Assembly: GCF_004210375.1 (NCBI RefSeq)
Contig: NC_134833.1
Span: 24,742,063 to 24,806,062 of the forward strand
Length of the DNA stretch: 64,000 bases
DNA from: Tachypleus tridentatus
Lineage: Eukaryota; Arthropoda; Merostomata; Xiphosura; Limulidae
Reading direction: 5' to 3'
The position numbers were made by a program, and so were the translations under genes. The notes beneath the pieces were generated by a model that saw only the letters and a list, made by a program, of their open reading frames with translations, made no database searches and was not told the DNA's origin. Below are positions 23,633 through 34,768 of the stretch, piece by piece; position 1 is the stretch's first letter, and each line of letters starts with the position of its first letter.

Positions 23633-23731
23633 TTAAAATCTCTTGTTAGACCTTCATGTGTGTTACAAATACTCAGTTTAAGACGCAATTAGCATTTGTA
23701 ACACACACGAAGATCTGACAAGAGATTTTAA
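23633..23731. repeat. Near-perfect 41-bp inverted repeat (hairpin) in the fucosyltransferase intron
   Basis: Arms 23633-23673 and 23691-23731 are complementary at 37 of 41 positions around a 17-base loop. All four differences are transitions; on the minus strand, the sense of the host intron, three become G:U pairs. Both ends read TTAA, which would suit a piggyBac-type MITE with TTAA target sites. The 99-base length also suits a small-RNA precursor, although the pairing is more perfect than in most miRNAs. Confidence 0.85.
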
Positions 23732-23967
23732 ATCGTTGTAAAGCCATGTCGCTGGAGGAACATCTTCACGTTAATCAAAACAATACGTAATTCGGGAATT
23801 TTTATGCAGATGTGAATAAATCAATTTCACGGGTCTTACACTTTTTTTTCACTTATGTTACGTTAGTTAACTACTTAAATTACTGTTGGAGTATTCAGTT
23901 ATTAATTATATTTTTAATATACGACAAACTGCTGCTTCAAATGGGAGAACATCTCATTGTAAGTTAG

Positions 23968-24052
23968 ATAACAAAGCCACATAAGGCTATCGGAGAATCG
24001 AGCCCTGTATTTTGGCACCGTATGTCCTTAGACTAACTGTTGTCTTGCAAGG
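23968..24052 (-). mobile_element. SINE family B remnant
   Basis: CAAAGCCACATAAGGCTATC, GAATCGAGCCCTGTATTTTGG, GTATGTCCTTAGAC; partial and diverged, inside the fucosyltransferase intron. Confidence 0.6.
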
Positions 24053-24208
24053 AAACTTGTTGTAAGTTAAATTTATTAAGTTATACTTAACAACGCCAAG
24101 AATAATGCTAGTTTTATGAAATAAAATGGTGTAAATTAACTAGTTAAATTGAAAAACAAGTCTGAATGTTAATATTTCATAGAAACATGTATAGCAAATA
24201 CATCTTAC

Positions 24209-24363
24209 CTGAATTAACAGTAACAAGATCACTGGACAAGTTGTTGGATTTAACATCAACTAGGTAACTTTTGACAGTTTCGTACCTTAGTTGTATGAAG
24301 GATAATTTGCCAAATAACTATTGTCGAGGTAAGCAAAATAGCAAACAGCTTCCAAGAGGGCAT
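24209..24363 (-). CDS. Fucosyltransferase-like exon 1: start codon and membrane anchor
   Basis: The exon opens with ATG (24363-24361) and encodes MPSWK followed by about 18 hydrophobic residues (LFAILLTSTIVIWQIIL), the short-tail/signal-anchor layout of Golgi glycosyltransferases. A stem region of about 28 residues follows. It ends TCAG|GTAAGA with the donor GT at 24208-24207. An A4 run at 24279-24282 puts a stop shortly downstream in the ATG frame; with one A fewer the frame stays open to the donor. A pyrimidine-rich stretch ending in AG near 24417-24435 could be a 5'UTR splice acceptor. This ATG was chosen because it directly precedes the anchor. Confidence 0.75.
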
Positions 24364-24689
24364 TTCGTTCGCAAGTCTTTCTGTTCCAACCGTCCCAGTA
24401 GTTCCAAACTCAACTTTAAGAAAAAAGAATGAATATTTATATCATAACAAACGAATAATAAAAGACTGAAACATTCTATAGATAAAGTTCAACGACGTGC
24501 TGATTTGATGAGTTACTGCGTTTTGTTCTATGAAACAACCAGCCAGTCACTCCAATTAAATCAACATACTTGCCGTCAGTAACTTCTGACTCGTTATATC
24601 AAACTGTTCATTTGATTTTTCAGTTAGCTTTCTCTAACAGTGTTTAAAAATATAATATTCAAATTAATCTATATAAATATAATAGTAAT

Positions 24690-24930
24690 GTCTGTGATAC
24701 GTCCACGTATCTACTTCACTGAGTGCCGATGGATCCTCACGGAAAATGGTTCATTAGGTCCACGCAGGGAACATTAAGATTTTAAGTTTTTGTTTGTTTG
24801 TGGGTTTTTTTACTGCTACTTCACCCCCTGTTAATGAACCTTCACCAAATTTGGCATGGATTTTTTTTTTTTTTTGTTAATGTGGAGATACATGTAAAAT
24901 TACGGTTTCACCAGGGGTCAGGTACTCCAT
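24690..24930. repeat. Probable dispersed repeat, single copy in the window
   Basis: CTTCACCCCCTGTTAATGAACC and TTCACCAAATTTGGCATGGA followed by a T15 run resemble an invertebrate interspersed repeat, by memory only. Confidence 0.35.
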
Positions 24931-25658
24931 CTAGTATTAAGTAAAATACCTGTTTTATTAAAATAAGGAAGTTTTTTTTGTTTATGATACGTCTATAGTT
25001 GGTAAATACACAGCATATTAATATCACTAGAACGACTTATTCGTAAAACTACATATAATTCTTAATAACGGCTCTAAACGTTTTTCCTCACTTGGTATTT
25101 TTTATCTTTGCTCTGTAATAGATGAATCCTAGTTAAATTTGATAAATCATTTGGGAGATATATATTCTAATTTCATCAGATTTGGTTTATTGTACAGAGT
25201 AGTTTATAAAATATTAGTAGTTTTACTACAACAAAAATACAATATTTATTGCGTTGTTAATGGAATTAAAACTGACATTTTTTTGAAGATGTTGTCCACT
25301 GGTTTATTGTGCGAAAACCATAAGTTAGCTAGTTTTAGATTACGTGCAACCATGTATATCTAAATATGTAAACATTATTTTTGTCGTATTGTAACAAAGC
25401 TTCAATATTCGAAAATATCGCCACAACGGTAATGACAACAGTTCTCAATTACAGTAAAGACGTACGGGTGTAAGGACAAACAATAAAGAAAAACTGCCAA
25501 AATGCTGTGCTAATATTTTCACAATGGTGTTTCTCTGTTCACTACGTCATTGGAGATGGTCGATGCACTGTTATGCCAAAGGAGAGTCGATGGATACTCA
25601 TTCCAAAAGATGATTTTACATTCGCCTTTACACTTTGGGCTTTAACTTTTGAAGTTGT

Positions 25659-25772
25659 CCCCCAGTGAAATAGTGATGAGTTTATGTATTTACAACGCTA
25701 AGATCCAGGGTTCGATTACCCACAATGGATACAATAGATAGCCAAATGTGCCATGTTGCTTAAAAAACTTTT
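25659..25772 (+). mobile_element. SINE family B
   Basis: CCCCCAGTGAAATAGTGATG, TATTTACAACGCTAAGATCC, GGGTTCGATTACCC, then GATAGCCAAATGTGCC. Confidence 0.8.
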
Positions 25773-25976
25773 TAAGGTGAAATTTAGTTAAGTTTAACAT
25801 GTTTAAAGTGATTAACTACAGTTTTATCATTTAAGTAGTATCAACATAATATTGCCACAATAATACAAATTATCACTACATGCTACAATAATATTGTTAT
25901 AATAGTCGTGTTAAGAATAAAATAACATCCTAATGAGTATGCATACATCTTACTGTTTTTAATACTGAAATTAATA

Positions 25977-26043
25977 CCTGGTCAGAATATAAAAGCCAAA
26001 CAAACCTGGTCAGAATATAAAAGCCAGATAAACCTGGTCAGAA
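25977..26043. repeat. 28-bp tandem repeat, 2.4 copies
   Basis: CCTGGTCAGAATATAAAAGCC starts at 25977, 26005 and 26033 (last copy partial). Two full units differ at two positions. Confidence 0.9.
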
Positions 26044-27410
26044 TCCTTAGAATAATTAGTTATTGATTCTCATCGAATATTCCTGAACTATAGAACCATT
26101 ATAGAATATTTGGGAACGCTAGGCCAAATAATTTAGGCCTAGAAATCTATAAAGTACCGAAACCTTTTGAAACATAGATCGGAGATCAGTGAACTTACTA
26201 GAATCGAGCTTTCCAGGAACGATGGGATAATGTTCGTGTACGGAAGTTTTTACAGATTAAACGTTTCTAGAGTAATGCAATAGTATATATATGACACTAA
26301 AGATGATGTAATGGTGGTACTGCCTGCAAAATCTTAACTGACCGTTGAAAGTCATCATCTCGAGGTTTAAGAAAATCACGACGGTTAAAAGAAAAAAAAA
26401 AGTGAAATTATATTTGACGGTGAAATTTAACTTGTTAAAAAGAAATTCTTGACTCTGTCCAAATAGGTTAATTTTTAACATTTTCATGATTGTGTCAATA
26501 TTGCTTCATAATTCTGCAAATATTGTTAGATTAATAATTGTATAAATATTGTCTATGTAAAACTATTCTTATTGTGATTGAATACATTTGTGAATAATTA
26601 TTATTATAAATTGTCTTGTTTGTTCGTATATCGATCGGTAATTTCTACTGTAACAAATACAAAATACTCTTCAACCTCACAGCAGACGAGGTATATATTT
26701 TTAAACAAACGTATTTTCAGCGCCGCCAAGACTATCTATCAAAAATGTTTTGGTACATTTTTTTTAGAAGACTGAATAGCTTCGATAATGGTGACTTTTA
26801 TCACTTTATGCTGTTTTTCCATGTTATACAATTGCTGGCCAGTAATATTTTCATCATCTTTAAAGTTATTTAATTCGGTAACAACGTATCTGTTGTCTCA
26901 TTCTTTTAGGTTTAGTATAGTTGGATCAATAGCGTTTAATAATAAAACTATCGATTATCGTCACTAATTCCAACGTATTGGTCTCTTGTTCATTTACTGT
27001 TCTCATGAAATATTTTAAAATACTGCATTTCTGCTGTTCATACAGTCTGCGAAAGAGTTGAGAAGACGTCTGGACTGACGATACTTCAGCTGAAATGGGT
27101 TTCCATTCTGTGTGAGCTGCATCTTAAAATGTAGCGTATTGTAGTTCATTAACAGAGTGCAACTCTTAAGAATATGCAACTCCTTTTGTGAATCTGACCC
27201 ATATAAAAGCCAGTGTATATTACGTCATGCTTTGTTTCTCGAAAGAATAAGAGACATAAAACCCAAATTATATTTTTCAAATAGAGTAATTCAATTGCTG
27301 TCTGCCCACTACAATTTTAGTGACGGTGGTGCTGTGATAACTTGTAAGTGTACTTTGTGTTGTTATAATAAGCCTAATGTAAAGATCAAGTGTGGAATCA
27401 CCTAGCCTAT
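26044..27410. other. AT-rich DNA without recognised genes
   Basis: Several 60-85-codon ORFs (26257-26487 -, 26578-26873 +, 27157-27405 +) with no family resemblance. Confidence 0.35.
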
Positions 27411-27630
27411 TTGTTTGGTTGTTTGTTTTTTGAATTTCGCACAAAGCTACTCGAGGGCTATCTGTGCTAGCCGTCCCTAATTTAGCAGTGTAAGACTAGA
27501 GGGAAGGCAGCTAGTCATCACCACCAGCCGCTAACTATTGGACAACTATTTTACCAACAAATAATGGGATTGACCATCGTATTATAATGCCCCTACGGCT
27601 GATAGGGTGAGCATGTTTGGTGCGATGGGG
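27411..27630 (-). mobile_element. SINE family A, head truncated
   Basis: TTTGAATTTCGCACAAAGC tail through GGTGCGATGGGG; the terminal ~55 bases of head are absent. Confidence 0.92.
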
Positions 27631-28156
27631 AAATACTGTAAAATCTTAGCTAGTAATCCATATTTTATTAGTATATATCTTAAGTTTTATTTATACAAGG
27701 TAATATTTTAAAAATCCTGAATTTCCCCCTGGTGTGATACATTTTTATCTTAGCTTGTCATTATCCCTAATTTATTCATCACCATTCGACACAGTACAAA
27801 ATTAAACGTACTCTCTATGAAATCGCCATTGTTCAGATAAACCACATCTATTATAGTCTTTAACCTGATAGTTGCAAATTCAGTGTTAAGTAAGAATTAA
27901 ATATAATGGAAATCTAAAGAGAGCCTATATTTTTCCGCATGTAAAGATGAATCTATAAGTAATCCGTACATTGGCGCTATTTCGTCTTTAGTCTTAATTC
28001 AAGAGACCAAAATTGAACTGGAAGTCTTTATTGCCTTCCATGAGCAGAAAGGACCTTAATGAAAGTGCACACAAAAGAGTGGATGATGGAGACAGGCTTG
28101 TAATGATGAATGGAAATAGAATATGGAAATAATTCGTAACATACATTTATATTGTG

Positions 28157-28432
28157 TGTTTGTTTGTTTTTAATTCCGCGCAAAGCTACTCGAGGGCTAT
28201 ATGCGTTAGCCGTCCCTAATTTAGCAATGTAAGACTAGAGGGAAGGTAACTAGTCATCACCACCCACCGCCAACTCTTGGGCTACTCTTTTACCAACGAA
28301 TAGTGGGATTGAGAGTCACATTATAACGCCCCTACGGCTGAAAGGGCAAGCATGTTTAGTGCGACGGGGATTCGAATCAGCGACCCTCAGATTACGAATC
28401 GAACGCCTTAACCTACCTGGCCATGCCGGGCC
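28157..28432 (-). mobile_element. SINE family A, full length
   Basis: Tail TTTGTTTGTTTTTAATTCCGCGC to head CCATGCCGGGCC, followed by (TA)n. TATATTTATAT on the right resembles CATTTATATT on the left. Confidence 0.93.
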
Positions 28433-29524
28433 TATATTTATATATATATATATAAACATACACGTAAGTATGGTCATTTCTCATCACAACATCACACAGC
28501 TTGATTTCTCCAAGCCCGTTCCCTTGGTTGTGGTTTCGCTAGAATAGCATAGAATAAAAATTCCGGCAGTTTATGGAATTGTTCCTACAAGACACATTTC
28601 CTTAATATTATTTCCTCCAGTGAGTGAACGGCAAAATATTGGACTTGCTTCATAATTGTTTAACGATACCCGTGATTGGCACAGCACAACCAGCACATTG
28701 TATAGCTTTGAAATTAATAACAGTAAACGAAGAAACTTAATTATACATCAGTTGTTTTGCTGAAAGGTGGTTCTCACTTACGATAGAACTTACACGAGTC
28801 TACAATTATAAGTAACCAAACTTTAAGAGAATGCATATTTCTAATTAATTAATATTAATACTCTTCAAGTTTACTTTCTGGAATATAGGATTATACTAAC
28901 AGGATTTCTTTATCACAACTTTAATATTTACCAAATTTGCTCTTATGACAACCTTTTAAATAGCAGTGTTTATCTACATATTTAACGAATATGTTTGGAG
29001 AAAAGTATGTTTTTGTTTACTTTGTTTTCTCACAAAGTGTGGCATTTTCGTTAATTTTGACGTCATCTTAAGCACTCAAATTCTGTTATCATATTTGTGG
29101 TTATGTCGTTTACTTTCACCTGTATCAGTTTAGGTATTACGAAATATGTGTTCGATATAAAGTGAAAGAAATTGCAAAACTTACCAGCTTATTTTCGGTT
29201 TTCAACCTCTATGAACTTAAATATTTCTAAACAGTTAATCTAAATATACTATCATAGAGTCAGGCGGGTGTCATCAATCCACACCTTAGCTCTGAAAGTT
29301 AGGCATAAGTAAATCAAACAAATGTTTATACGCCTAACGGCAGTTGGTTGCATCAATAAAAATATTTTATTACTTTATTTTTATTTTTTTACTGGAGATA
29401 CCTAAGGACTAAAGAGTTTTGTAGGAGAAAACTAACACTGTCAGACAATTGAAGCCACGATGCAGAAAATTAAAAATCGTAAAATATTATATCTCATATA
29501 CTGGGGTTGCTAGAAATGGCAGTG
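28433..29524. other. AT-rich DNA without recognised features
   Basis: Only a (TA)10 microsatellite at 28434-28454 stands out. Confidence 0.4.
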
Positions 29525-29660
29525 CTTCCAGTGGCAAGTGGTATGTCTGCAGAAATATACTGCTAGAAACCGGGTTTCGATGCCCCTGACGGGCAAGGCA
29601 CAAATATCCTGTTTTATAACTTTGCACTTAACAACAAACTCACAAACAAACAAATCAATG
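29525..29660 (+). mobile_element. SINE family B
   Basis: GCTTCCAGTGGCAAGTGGTATG, GAAACCGGGTTTCGATGCCC, then ACTTTGCACTTAACAAC and an A/C-rich tail. Confidence 0.8.
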
Positions 29661-29745
29661 GGAAGCTACCGCCCTCCGCCGTCATTTGTGAAACCATGGC
29701 GACAGCAATGTCAGCCATTTATCATTCAAATACAAAATAAAACGC

Positions 29746-30510
29746 TTGTTTGTTTTGGAATTTCGCAAAACATGCTTGCCCTATTCGTTGGTAAAAAGGG
29801 TAGCCCAAGAGTTGGCGGTGGGTGGTGATGACTAGCTGCCTTCCCTCTAGTCTTACATTGCTGGATTAGAGACGGCTGGCATAGATAGCCCTCGAGTAGC
29901 TTTGTGCGAAATTTCAAAAAACAAACAAATAAACACCAAGAGTGTTGGAGCTGGAGAACATCTGGATGCAAATGATAATTGGTTTATTAGGTTCAATGTT
30001 TTCCTGCAAATAGAGATAAAGAATAAAAATATTTTGGTTACAAATTTTAGAAAAATATGTTTTGAAAGGGCGCAACAAGAATAATCTGTTGTTAATTGCT
30101 CAGATACTGATACTGTAGCGATACTGAGCAGATGTGGAAAATTTTTAAACATAATTTTTTTAATATTCATGTTAAATATATTCCTTAGAGAAAGAAAGGG
30201 TAGCTGGAGGTAAAAAAGAACAAATTGGCTCAGAAAGAGTTGAAGTTTGTTTGTTTGGAAATTTCGCAGAAAGCTACTCGAGGGCTATCTGTGCTAGCCG
30301 TCCCTAATTTAGCAGTGTAAGACTAGAGGGAAGGCAGCTAGTCATCACCATCCACCGCCAACTCTTGGGCTACTCCTTTACCAACGAATAGTGGGATTGA
30401 CCGGCACATTATACACCCCCACGGCTGGGAGGGTGAGCATGTTTAGTGCGACGCGGGCGCGAACCCGCGAATTACGAGTCGCACGCCTTACGCGCTAGGC
30501 CATGCCGGGC
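29746..30510 (-). mobile_element. Composite SINE-LINE-SINE unit flanked by one target-site duplication
   Basis: Read on the minus strand: a full family A SINE (30510 to 30246), about 310 bases of CR1-like LINE in antisense (30240 to 29932), part of a second family A SINE in antisense (29931 to 29766), then a bare SINE tail (29765-29746). The whole is bracketed by AAATAAAACGC (left 29735-29745, right 30512-30522). The LINE and second-SINE parts match 50232-50650 in the same arrangement, including the same internal SINE deletion. This looks like read-through of a SINE transcript into flanking DNA. Confidence 0.75.
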
Positions 30511-30828
30511 CAAATAAAACGCATAGATAGGTGAATAGATATTTTACGAAATAAGTTACTAGTCAAAATAAATAAAAATCTCAGATGAATTTTTTCAATA
30601 TAATTTTATTTTAACCAAACATTTCGAATCTGATAATCTCAATGTCGGTACACAGAGCTATATGTTCATTCAAATTCAAACTGCAACAGTGTAAGGGCAA
30701 CACGTGAAACAATGTTGTGGAACCACATGAGGCAACATGAAAAATAAAATAAATATACATGTTGGTCCAGTGTAAATAAAAAAGGTTGCGCTAAGTGATA
30801 AGATTCCAGGAGGTGGAAAACATGTAGC

Positions 30829-31050
30829 CAGCTCCAAAACCTAGGGTAGATTTTATATCCCACATTACAGATTGTACCCTAGGATATTTTTAATTATTGC
30901 AGAGTTTCTTTGTTTTTTAATATTTTTTTGTTACGGCTTATTTTTAGGTTATAAAAACAAATACAATTAATCAGATGTTTGGATTTGCTGTTTTCATCGC
31001 AGTATTTTCTCTTCATTTCATTTTCTTAACTTTATCAGTATTAATTTTTT
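30829..31050 (+). repeat. Dispersed repeat family C, copy 3 (5'-truncated)
   Basis: AGCTCCAAAACCTAGGGTAG, ATCCCACATTACAG, TGTACCCTAGGATA and the T-rich end. A SINE follows directly at 31056. Confidence 0.85.
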
Positions 31051-31055
31051 TTTAG

Positions 31056-31305
31056 GCTTGGCATGGCCATGTGGTTAAGGAACTCGACTTGTAATCTGAG
31101 GTGTGGGGGTTCGAATCTTTATTTCACCAGACATTCCCGCTCTTTCAGTCGTCAGGGCATTATAATGTTCGGTTTATCTCACTATTTGTTGGTAAAAAAA
31201 GTAGCTCAAGAGTTGGCTAGCTGCTTTCCCTCTTGTCTCACGCTGCTAAATTAGGGACGGCTATCGCAGATAGCCCTCGTGTAGTTTTGCGCAAAATTGA
31301 CAAAA
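31056..31305 (+). mobile_element. SINE family A, diverged
   Basis: Head GGCTTGGCATGGCCATGTGG, GGGTTCGAATC, body with a deletion of GGTGGGTGGTGATGAC, tail GCGCAAAATTGAC. Confidence 0.9.
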
Positions 31306-31976
31306 AGCAAACTATTAACTTTCTTTAAAATATATACTTTTATATATGTGAATAATTTATTAGAATTGTATTCATAGTATCCGAAATCATAAAGTGAAGT
31401 AGTGAGCATTATAAATGCTACTTATGGTAAAAATGAACAGAAGAACGCTCAAGTAGTCAGTTTATATTATAAATAAATTATTAGTTAGTAATAACGATTA
31501 AATAAGATATTCATAGCTCATGTAAAGATATGCCTTTTTAATTTGAATGACTTTTTTGATACTAGTTAAAATAAAAAGAAATAGAACCTTATTTTTGAAA
31601 AAAAAAATGGTTTATCTAAATGATTTTAATAACCATATACCATAACTCTATCTTTGTTACTTAAATTATTGGTTGTTCCGTTTACTATGAATTGAATATT
31701 CTAATTAAAAGTCTGTATAATACTTGTGAGTCCAAATAACTTGGGACTACATTATACGTTGTATGTTGTAGCAGGTGTATTATACTTTTTTATTTCTTTT
31801 AATCGCTGACTTTATAACAATACAATTCCGTATTTTTTGCAGGGGTGTTTATCAGAAACCCGTAAAAGACTAAAAAAAATCGTATTAATAACTATAATTT
31901 TGTTACGAAAAGTAAATTCAGTTTTGTGAATTATGCATAAGCATTGAAAACGTATCTCTCCTTTTTTTTACCAGGC
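31306..31976. other. AT-rich DNA without recognised features
   Basis: No ORF over 60 codons and no recognised repeat. Confidence 0.4.
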
Positions 31977-32246
31977 AGCCCAGCATGGTCAGATGATTAG
32001 GACGCTTGATCCGTAATCTGAGGGTCGAAGGTTCCAATCTCCATTGCATCAGACACGCTCGCTCTTTTAGCCATAGGGGCGTTATAATATGGCGGTCAAT
32101 CCCACTATTCGTTGGTAAAAGAGTAGCTCAAGAGTTGACGGTGGGTTGTGATGATTAGCTGCCTTCCCTCTAGTCTTACACTGCTAAATTAAGAACGGCT
32201 AGCACAGATAGCCCTCGTGAAGCTTTGCGCGAAATACAAACAAACA
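31977..32246 (+). mobile_element. SINE family A
   Basis: Head GCCCAGCATGGTCAG to tail GCGCGAAATACAAACAAAC; moderately diverged. Confidence 0.92.
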
Positions 32247-32505
32247 GTTTTACATGGCAAGCGTTTTGACCCCTTGGTAAGAGTGCGTACCTTCACCGCT
32301 GAGTGTTTGTAAAAAGAAGAAGATGAAGTAAACGACATCATACTGTATATAAGTGTAAAAAAAATCATATTAATCCATATATATGATATGAAATCAACTT
32401 ATAGCATTCAGAACCTCTAATTTTTCAGTCTCTTCAACAGTTAAAATCCACCGACGGAAGTAAATTCTACTCAATTCGAGACCCGCATCTCTCTCTGTAA
32501 TTCAT

Positions 32506-32779
32506 AGGCCCGGCATGGCCAAGCGTGTTAAGGAGTGCGAGTCGTAATCTGAGGGTCGCGGGTTCGCATCCCGGTCGCGCCAAACATGCTCGCCCTTCCA
32601 GCCGTGGGGGCGTTATAATGTGACGGTCAATCCCACTATTCGTTGGTAAAAGAGTAACCCAAGAGTTGGCGGTGGGTAGCTGCCTTCCCTCTAGTCTTAA
32701 ACTCCTACATTAGGGACGGCTAGCACAGATAGCCCTCGAGTAGCTTTGTGCGAAATTCTAAAACAAACAAATAAACAAA
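32506..32779 (+). mobile_element. SINE family A, full length with 11-bp target-site duplication
   Basis: CTGTAATTCAT at 32495-32505 and 32780-32790 brackets the element. Head GGCCCGGCATGGCCAAGCG places it in the young subfamily also seen at 23138 and 50158. Confidence 0.95.
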
Positions 32780-33361
32780 CTGTAATTCATTTAGATTGTC
32801 ACAGTTGAGTGATAATTGGACCATGTGCAACACAAATATAAATACAAGTGATCAATACCAAACTGATTCATAACAGTGCTCGTTTTGATTAATTAATTAA
32901 TTAATTCAAAAGTCATATATATACTTGCATCAAATGAGCCGTCTATCTTATTATAAGCAGAATTATAAGGCATAGTTATCACATGAATGTTGAATTCAAA
33001 GTGAATGTAAACTGATTTGACTGCCATTTATTTGTGGAGGAGCAACCGATATTTGACTGTGTATTGTGAAATATGCATGGTTAACTCAGAATTGACCTTT
33101 GTCCTGTCTCTAAGTGGCCCGTACTGTGACTGTTCCTCTGATACATTAATTTTATTGTTACTGTAACATAGTTTTGTATCCAGTAATTATATTTTCTTAG
33201 TCTATGGAAATTGATAACATGACATAATTAAATTGAACTTTTGACTGAAAGTTTTAAAATGCAAGAAATTTACATTATCATCTATAGACAATATTCAATC
33301 TTAAATATTAAGTCGTAATAGAGATAATTTGTATGAAAGCTAATTCAGTAATTTATAGTTA

Positions 33362-33465
33362 TTGTCGTTTATTAAGCACATAGCTATTTGTGGAATGCCA
33401 ATCAAGGGTATTGGACCCAACTTTCTAGCGGTATAGTCTGCAGATGTGTCACTAGAGGTGATAGT
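33362..33465 (-). mobile_element. SINE family B, diverged
   Basis: TTTATTAAGCACATAGCTATTTG, GGGTATTGGACCCAAC, TCTGCAGATGTGTCAC in family B order. Confidence 0.7.
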
Positions 33466-33954
33466 AATTTGTAGATTATGAAGCTTATAATACCTGAAGT
33501 TTTTGTTGAGCATAATACTTTTTAATTTTATTTATATGATAATATATTGGACTATAATAAAATATGAGTTTTGTATAAGATAATCACAAACTACTGTTTT
33601 GCAACTTATGATCTCTCTATAAAGTAGAATAATTGTGTATTTGGAAGCTACTAAGTTTAAATATACACAAAGTTTTGAATTACGTAGACACGAACACGTA
33701 ATGTTTCTTCAATGTCACTAATGAACAAAAGGCAAAAACTTTTTTTGACTGTTATTTTGAAACAAACCACACTATATGTGCAACCACGTGACGACCTACT
33801 AACAAACACCTGTCTCGATTTCAGTGCTCACGCCATTGTATATGTTTGACTACCTTCTAACCAACAGTGTTTTAATGTTAGACGGTTTACATAAATTTGT
33901 CATAACTTAAAAAAACAATAAAAAGAAATTAAACAAAAAACTTTTCATTGTTGA

Positions 33955-34230
33955 AAAGATCCCAGGGTACAAGCTGTAATTTGGGATTACAAAATTACCC
34001 TATGTTTTAGAGGTGACTGCGGAAGTAGGACCCAGATTGCAGTGGGGATACATCGTCTATCAGTCTTAACCTCCATTTGTCAGTGTCACATAAGAAATAA
34101 AAAAGTAGTAATAGAAATAGAAATACTGATTAGGAGAGCGAGATGTGAGTGTTCTATTCCATAACATCCCACATCTATGTCACCCTTCACTGCCTGAAGA
34201 CAGGGAAGGTGACTGCTCTCCCAAGTAAAG
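33955..34230 (-). repeat. Dispersed repeat family C, copy 4
   Basis: Reverse-oriented: GATCCCAGGGTACAAGC, AGGTGACTGCGGAAGTAGG, GATACATCGTCTATCAGTC, GAGAGCGAGATGTGAG, GGTGACTGCTCTCCC. Confidence 0.85.
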
Positions 34231-34709
34231 AAGAAAAAAATTAAATGAAATAAAAATAAGCAAATATGAGTTCCAATGGAAGCTAACTACTCTACTTGTA
34301 TAACAAATTTATATCTTTACTATAATGAGAATATATTTATTTAAAACTACACAAATCCAGATATTTTTACCTTAACTTACAGATATATAGGTTATTTAAT
34401 TAGTATAATTAATTCTGAAATAAATAATGTTATTAACACTATTTATTCAGCAGAATATAGATTGAGAATGCTTCAAAATGTAATACAGAAATACATTATT
34501 CAGATTTAGAAATTAAAACAATTGATAAGGGTATCAAAGTAAATATTTTTGATTAAAAAATTGAATTCCGATTTGTGGTTTAACCTCTTTTAATACTAAT
34601 GTTATAAGCATCATAACTTCGCAGTTATTCGGATACTGTAAAATTTGTAATAAATTCCAAGATTTTATCAGTAATGTTGAAATACTAATACAAAAGTTAA
34701 TAGTTAATG

Positions 34710-34768
34710 TGTGTGTGTTTTCTTATAGCAAAGCCACATTGAGCTATCTGCTGAGTCCACCAAGTAGA
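34710..34768 (-). mobile_element. 5'-truncated SINE family B (CACACA tail) with target-site duplication
   Basis: 59 bp, GTGTGTGTTTTCTTATAGC to GAGTCCACCAAG, between AATAGTTAATG at 34699-34709 and 34769-34779. Confidence 0.85.

Larger units (their letters stand above)
23539..24208 (-). other. Fucosyltransferase-like intron 1
   Basis: 670-bp phase-1 intron with canonical GTAAGA donor and TTTCTTACAG acceptor. It contains a long imperfect hairpin at 23633-23731 and a decayed family B SINE near 23968-24052. Confidence 0.75.
22431..24363 (-). pseudogene. Alpha-1,2-fucosyltransferase-like gene (GT11), two exons, interrupted by a SINE
   Basis: The family moves L-fucose from GDP-fucose to a terminal galactose in alpha-1,2 linkage and acts in the Golgi lumen as a type II membrane protein. 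Seen here: exon 1 encodes a short tail plus a hydrophobic anchor; exon 2 carries GRLGNQM (about residue 65), HVRRTD (about residue 195) and the C-terminal block with CNHSII, KGTFSVWAGYL and AGGETIY. The summed length is about 324 residues, against roughly 340-365 for vertebrate FUT1/FUT2. Exon 1 ends in phase 1 at a GTAAGA donor; exon 2 opens in phase 1 after a pyrimidine-rich AG, so the codon for Asp is rebuilt across the junction. Damage: a 275-bp SINE at 23138-23412 and four frame changes, in A4 at 24279-24282, CC at 23422-23423, A4 at 22594-22597 and T5 at 22506-22510 (gene sense). No other stops are seen, so loss is recent, allelic, or partly assembly error. Family assignment is secure; the acceptor sugar is unknown. 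Confidence 0.88.

Noticed and set aside
25977-26043. CRISPR-like array
   Set aside because: Only 2.4 direct 28-bp units with no spacers, in a eukaryotic genome; a simple tandem repeat.
29538-30170. Overlapping ORFs of 60-105 codons on both strands
   Set aside because: All are shadows of the SINE-LINE-SINE composite.
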